From the NCBI GenBank assembly GCA_051656645.1, contig JBOGCH010000039.1:1-64000 (forward strand): DNA of 64,000 nucleotides, read 5' to 3'. A program made the position numbers and the translations under genes. Position 1 is the stretch's first letter. Each line of letters begins with the position of its first letter. Under the pieces are notes generated by a model that did no database searches, was not told the origin of the DNA, and saw only the letters and a list, made by a program, of their open reading frames with translations. Shown here one piece after another: positions 61,131-64,000 of this stretch. Source of the stretch: JBOGCH01 sp051656645. Lineage in GTDB: Bacteria > Bacteroidota > Bacteroidia > Bacteroidales > Marinifilaceae.

Positions 61131-62735
61131 TTAGTCTCTAAAATCCATAGATTGTTTATCATTACGGCGCTCACATCCTTTAGGCTCCGAATGTCGTTGC
61201 GGATTGCGCGGATCAAAGTAATAAATTCCCATACTATCAAACAGCGTAAAAGAGTTTGTCATACGACGCATAAAGTCGTCATAATCTTTATTTTCATGCA
61301 TGGTCCACGCAGCTTCGGCCATTGCGCATAAACGCGGCCACGTCATATAATCCACTCGCTGTGGGGTATGTACCCGCTCTGTCCATAGATTGGCTTGCAT
61401 ACCTAGTATATTTGGCTGTGTCTGTTCGCTAATTTTTAAAGTTTCAAACAGACCTTGCGGAAAGTGATAAACATCCTCCACTGGGCAAAAGCCATTCCAT
61501 ACGCGCCCCCATTTGTGCTCTTTATGTTGGATGAAATCAAAATAAAGCGGTCGGCGTGGACACATAATGGTTTTATATCCTCCAGCAAGTGCTTTTTGCA
61601 GCTGATTATTTCGGTCATGTCTCCACCACATTACTGTTGTATTTTCCGCACTCACTTTAGTATCCAATACTTCATCCCAGCCCATCAATCCTTTTCCTAA
61701 AGTTTTTACACTATCGGCCATGCGACAAATAAAATAGCGCTCCACATCCTTAATTGTAGACAGGTTCTCGCGTTTCATTAATGCTTGCACATGCGAGTCT
61801 TTTTTCCACGCCTCGCTTCCAAAAGCAACCTCATCACCGCCTATATGAATGTATTGCGATGGAAACAACGCAGCAACCTCACGCAATATGTTTGTCAAAT
61901 AAGCATAGACCGCCTCATTCCCGGGGTTAAACGTAAACTCCGGATGAGCCGGAACCCCTCCACCGCTATATTCGGGATAGGCTCTGTTGGCTGCTGTTGC
62001 ATGTCCCGGCATATCTATTTCCGGGATAACCTCAATGTGGTGACAAGCGGCAAATGCTATAATTTCCCGGATATCTTCCTGAGTATAGAACTGACGTTTA
62101 GGGTTATTAGGCTCACTCCACGTACCGGAACTGCCAACGGAGGTCAATTTAGGGTATCCCTTTATCTCCACGCGCCAAGCCGGTTCGTCCGTTAAATGCC
62201 AATGGAATTTATTTAGTTTAAAGCGTCCCATGAGCATCAATATCTCTTTGACTTTATCCTTGCCAAAAAAGTGTCGGGATTCATCGAACATATATCCACG
62301 CCACGCAAACCGCGGAGCATCTGCTATTTCGCAGCAAACAAGGGATTGTTGGTTCTCCATCATTTGCACCAAACTCTGTATTCCATAGTATATACCTGCT
62401 TTTGACGATGCAGAGATTTTCACCTCCTTGGGCGTGATTTTTAACTTATAACCTTCGGGCATATCGAGCAATGGGTCAATAGCCAAAATCACCGCTCCTC
62501 TTCCTTTTGGATTATTTACATTTGTGTATTTTACCCCCATACGGTCTAGGTTCTCCTTAAGTATTTTACACTCACTTTGTAGTGAATCCACTTTTGTACC
62601 TATACGCAAATTGTCAATGGTAAAATTACCATTGACAACTGCCTTTTCGGCCGGCATGGGCACCGGCCACTGTGGTTGCTGTGCTTTAACATATGCAACA
62701 CACATCAACAATATTGAAATTAAAACAACTTTCAT
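61131..62735 (-). CDS. Beta-N-acetylhexosaminidase, GH20
   Basis: A 534-residue secreted GH20 enzyme that removes terminal GlcNAc or GalNAc. Signal peptide of ~18 residues, an N-terminal GH20b domain (~25-140), then the TIM barrel: RGYMFDESRHFFGKDKV, LNKFHWHLTDEPAWRVE, IEVIPEIDMPGHATAA and the catalytic pair Asp301-Glu302 in YIHIGGDEVAFGSEAW; a VMWWRHD segment supplies the aromatic pocket. Located between DUF2264 and the PL8 fusion with gaps of 20 and 3 bp, so these three genes form one operon. Confidence 0.94.
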   Translation of the reverse strand: MKVVLISILLMCVAYVKAQQPQWPVPMPAEKAVVNGNFTIDNLRIGTKVDSLQSECKILKENLDRMGVKYTNVNNPKGRGAVILAIDPLLDMPEGYKLKITPKEVKISASSKAGIYYGIQSLVQMMENQQSLVCCEIADAPRFAWRGYMFDESRHFFGKDKVKEILMLMGRFKLNKFHWHLTDEPAWRVEIKGYPKLTSVGSSGTWSEPNNPKRQFYTQEDIREIIAFAACHHIEVIPEIDMPGHATAANRAYPEYSGGGVPAHPEFTFNPGNEAVYAYLTNILREVAALFPSQYIHIGGDEVAFGSEAWKKDSHVQALMKRENLSTIKDVERYFICRMADSVKTLGKGLMGWDEVLDTKVSAENTTVMWWRHDRNNQLQKALAGGYKTIMCPRRPLYFDFIQHKEHKWGRVWNGFCPVEDVYHFPQGLFETLKISEQTQPNILGMQANLWTERVHTPQRVDYMTWPRLCAMAEAAWTMHENKDYDDFMRRMTNSFTLFDSMGIYYFDPRNPQRHSEPKGCERRNDKQSMDFRD

Positions 62736-62755
62736 TATACGTTTTTAGAAATTTA

Positions 62756-63994
62756 TCAATGTGCATGGTCTATTGGGAATGCCTCTCCACCCCATGCTTT
62801 TACCGATGTCCAAGGTTCGTCCGCATCACTCCAAAACGCTGCAGTTGCAGGTAGGCCAAGCGGCAGAAAACCTATCGAGGTTAAGTACAAACTTCCGGTA
62901 CTAATATACCCTTCGGCAATACCCGGTTGATGGCCAACAAATCCTAGACGTAACCAACCATTTTCATCGAATGTATTGGGGTTGTCAAAAAAACGCTTCA
63001 TCACTGCCGTTAGGGCTCCACGTACTTGAGCCGGTTTCACGTCCGCCGGTAATTTCTCAAACAATGCAATCTGTGCTAATGTTTGCATACACCCGGCACG
63101 ATAGGCAAGCGAGCGACCAATTGGTGGGAATGTTCCGTCGGGCGCAATGAAACGCTCCTGTACTTGGGCATAACGTATAGCTCGTTTCATTACCGTTTTA
63201 TAACTATCCTCAGAGCATCTTTTCTTTTTATACATTGCCGAGTAGATATCTACCAGCATAGGTTGGATTACAAAACTATTGTAATAATCCCAATGAAAAT
63301 CGGGCCCATCACCATACACACCATCCCCTTTATACCAATCCTTATGTTTTGTCAGCGCGTAGTCAATACGCATGCCGTCATACTGCTCATTTAACGATAA
63401 GAAGAAAGCCTCTATCGTTGCAGAAAAAAGTAACCAATTACTTAAAAATGGCTTTATTACACGCGTGTCACGCAATGACTTCAGTGTCATTTGCTTTGTT
63501 TCCTCATCCAGTTCGCCCCATAAGCGATTAGGCGAGCGCATAAACGCTTGCGCCAAGAAGGCAGCGTCTACAAGGGGTTGAGAAGGTTTTGTAAAATTCA
63601 TATAATCCTTAGATGTCGGATCAACGGCATTACGAATTGCTTTGTGCGACAATTGAAGTAACTCCTCACGCATTTTTCCCTCTTTCGTATCATCCTTTGG
63701 CAGCTCTAACCAAGATGATAAACCACATAAAGTACGTCCAAGCGCCTCTAAATAGGTGTAATTTGCTCGTCCTTTACCATCCCCACTCCGAACCTCCACA
63801 GGCATTGTCTCCACTAACTGTTGTTTGCTCAAAGCATCCAACACCGGGAATGAAATTTTATACAGTGTTTCGCACCAGTATGTGCGTGGATCAATGTCCT
63901 TAGTTTTAGCTTTCGCCTTCCCGTAAAGAGGAGAGGCGAAAGCTGACATCACTAAACAACAACTAATTATGAATTGAAAGAATTTATTACTCAT
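62756..63994 (-). CDS. DUF2264 secreted protein
   Basis: A 412-residue protein with a signal peptide (first ~25 residues) and a DUF2264 domain: YLEALGRTLCGLSSWLELP, DYMNFTKPSQPLVDAAFLAQAF and DGPDFHWDYYNSFVIQPMLVDI. The helical repeats and the acidic DGPDFHWDYY segment suggest an (alpha/alpha)-barrel related to glycoside hydrolases or lyases of unsaturated glycans, but no activity is established to my knowledge. It is the first gene visible in the degradation operon; its promoter and any upstream genes are outside the window (only 6 bp remain). Confidence 0.88.
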   Translation of the reverse strand: MSNKFFQFIISCCLVMSAFASPLYGKAKAKTKDIDPRTYWCETLYKISFPVLDALSKQQLVETMPVEVRSGDGKGRANYTYLEALGRTLCGLSSWLELPKDDTKEGKMREELLQLSHKAIRNAVDPTSKDYMNFTKPSQPLVDAAFLAQAFMRSPNRLWGELDEETKQMTLKSLRDTRVIKPFLSNWLLFSATIEAFFLSLNEQYDGMRIDYALTKHKDWYKGDGVYGDGPDFHWDYYNSFVIQPMLVDIYSAMYKKKRCSEDSYKTVMKRAIRYAQVQERFIAPDGTFPPIGRSLAYRAGCMQTLAQIALFEKLPADVKPAQVRGALTAVMKRFFDNPNTFDENGWLRLGFVGHQPGIAEGYISTGSLYLTSIGFLPLGLPATAAFWSDADEPWTSVKAWGGEAFPIDHAH

Positions 63995-64000
63995 GATTGT

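Noticed and set aside
1..64000. tRNA, rRNA or mobile-element genes
   Set aside because: I read the larger spacers for tRNA T-loop patterns, transposase-like frames and flanking target duplications and saw none; a covariance-model scan could still find a small RNA.

Overview
The window is a contiguous stretch of a low-GC Bacteroidales chromosome. The evidence is: promoters of the Bacteroidetes type (TTTG, 19 bp, TAnnTTTG), absence of clear Shine-Dalgarno sequences, a type IX secretion C-terminal sorting domain with a PorV/PorQ-like partner, fimbrillin-type and DUF3575/OmpA surface proteins, a lysine-type 3-phosphoglycerate dehydrogenase, and a host-glycan degradation cluster. I cannot name the genus. 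No rRNA, tRNA, CRISPR, insertion sequence, integrase or phage gene was seen, and no gene is clearly broken; the first gene is cut by the window edge.

Layout. 1-2.5 kb: 3' part of a fimbrillin-like surface protein. 2.5-8.8 kb: housekeeping genes on the minus strand (pdxA, pnp, rpsO, a lipid kinase, UDP-glucose dehydrogenase). 8.9-14.9 kb: alkaline phosphatase lipoprotein, a STAS protein, a carbamate kinase/ornithine carbamoyltransferase pair and a membrane-anchored AraC regulator. 15-20.4 kb: a tight three-gene envelope operon (DUF3575 barrel, OmpA/TPR protein, and a protein made of five tandem beta-barrel-like modules). 21-25.3 kb: sbcD-sbcC. 25.3-29.9 kb: potassium channel, LysM/binding-protein fusion, PASTA protein and pseudouridine synthase. 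30-37.7 kb: PagL-like protein, mazG, an AspT/YidE-type transporter, a DNA glycosylase, pssA, a family 9 glycosyltransferase and a membrane zinc peptidase. 37.7-40.9 kb: GH95-like glycosidase and phosphodiesterase. 41-45.5 kb: gcvT-serC-serA-DUF1015, a serine/glycine operon. 46-53.5 kb: DUF1573 protein, TamB, tsaD and a hydroxyacid dehydrogenase. 53.5-64 kb: a minus-strand degradation cluster: DUF2264, GH20 hexosaminidase, DUF1573-PL8 lyase fusion, sulfatase, subtilisin-like protease with T9SS tail, PorV/PorQ-like protein. The PL8, sulfatase and GH20 activities together fit breakdown of sulfated glycosaminoglycans or mucin glycans from a host.

The most unusual signal is not a gene. Three intergenic loci (about 20.6, 46.7 and 58.5 kb) carry arrays of 11-bp units arranged as inverted arms, pyrimidine-rich 5' arm and purine-rich 3' arm, that fold into long hairpins. 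The unit sequence differs between loci but the 11-bp period and the inverted layout are kept. They lie between divergent, convergent and co-directional genes, so they are not simply terminators. A separate 64-bp perfect palindrome with no spacer lies at 29.93 kb, about 4.6 kb from the end of sbcCD, whose product cleaves such hairpins. Protein-level oddities are the five-module barrel protein, the DUF1573-PL8 fusion, and a protease with both a lipobox and a T9SS tail.
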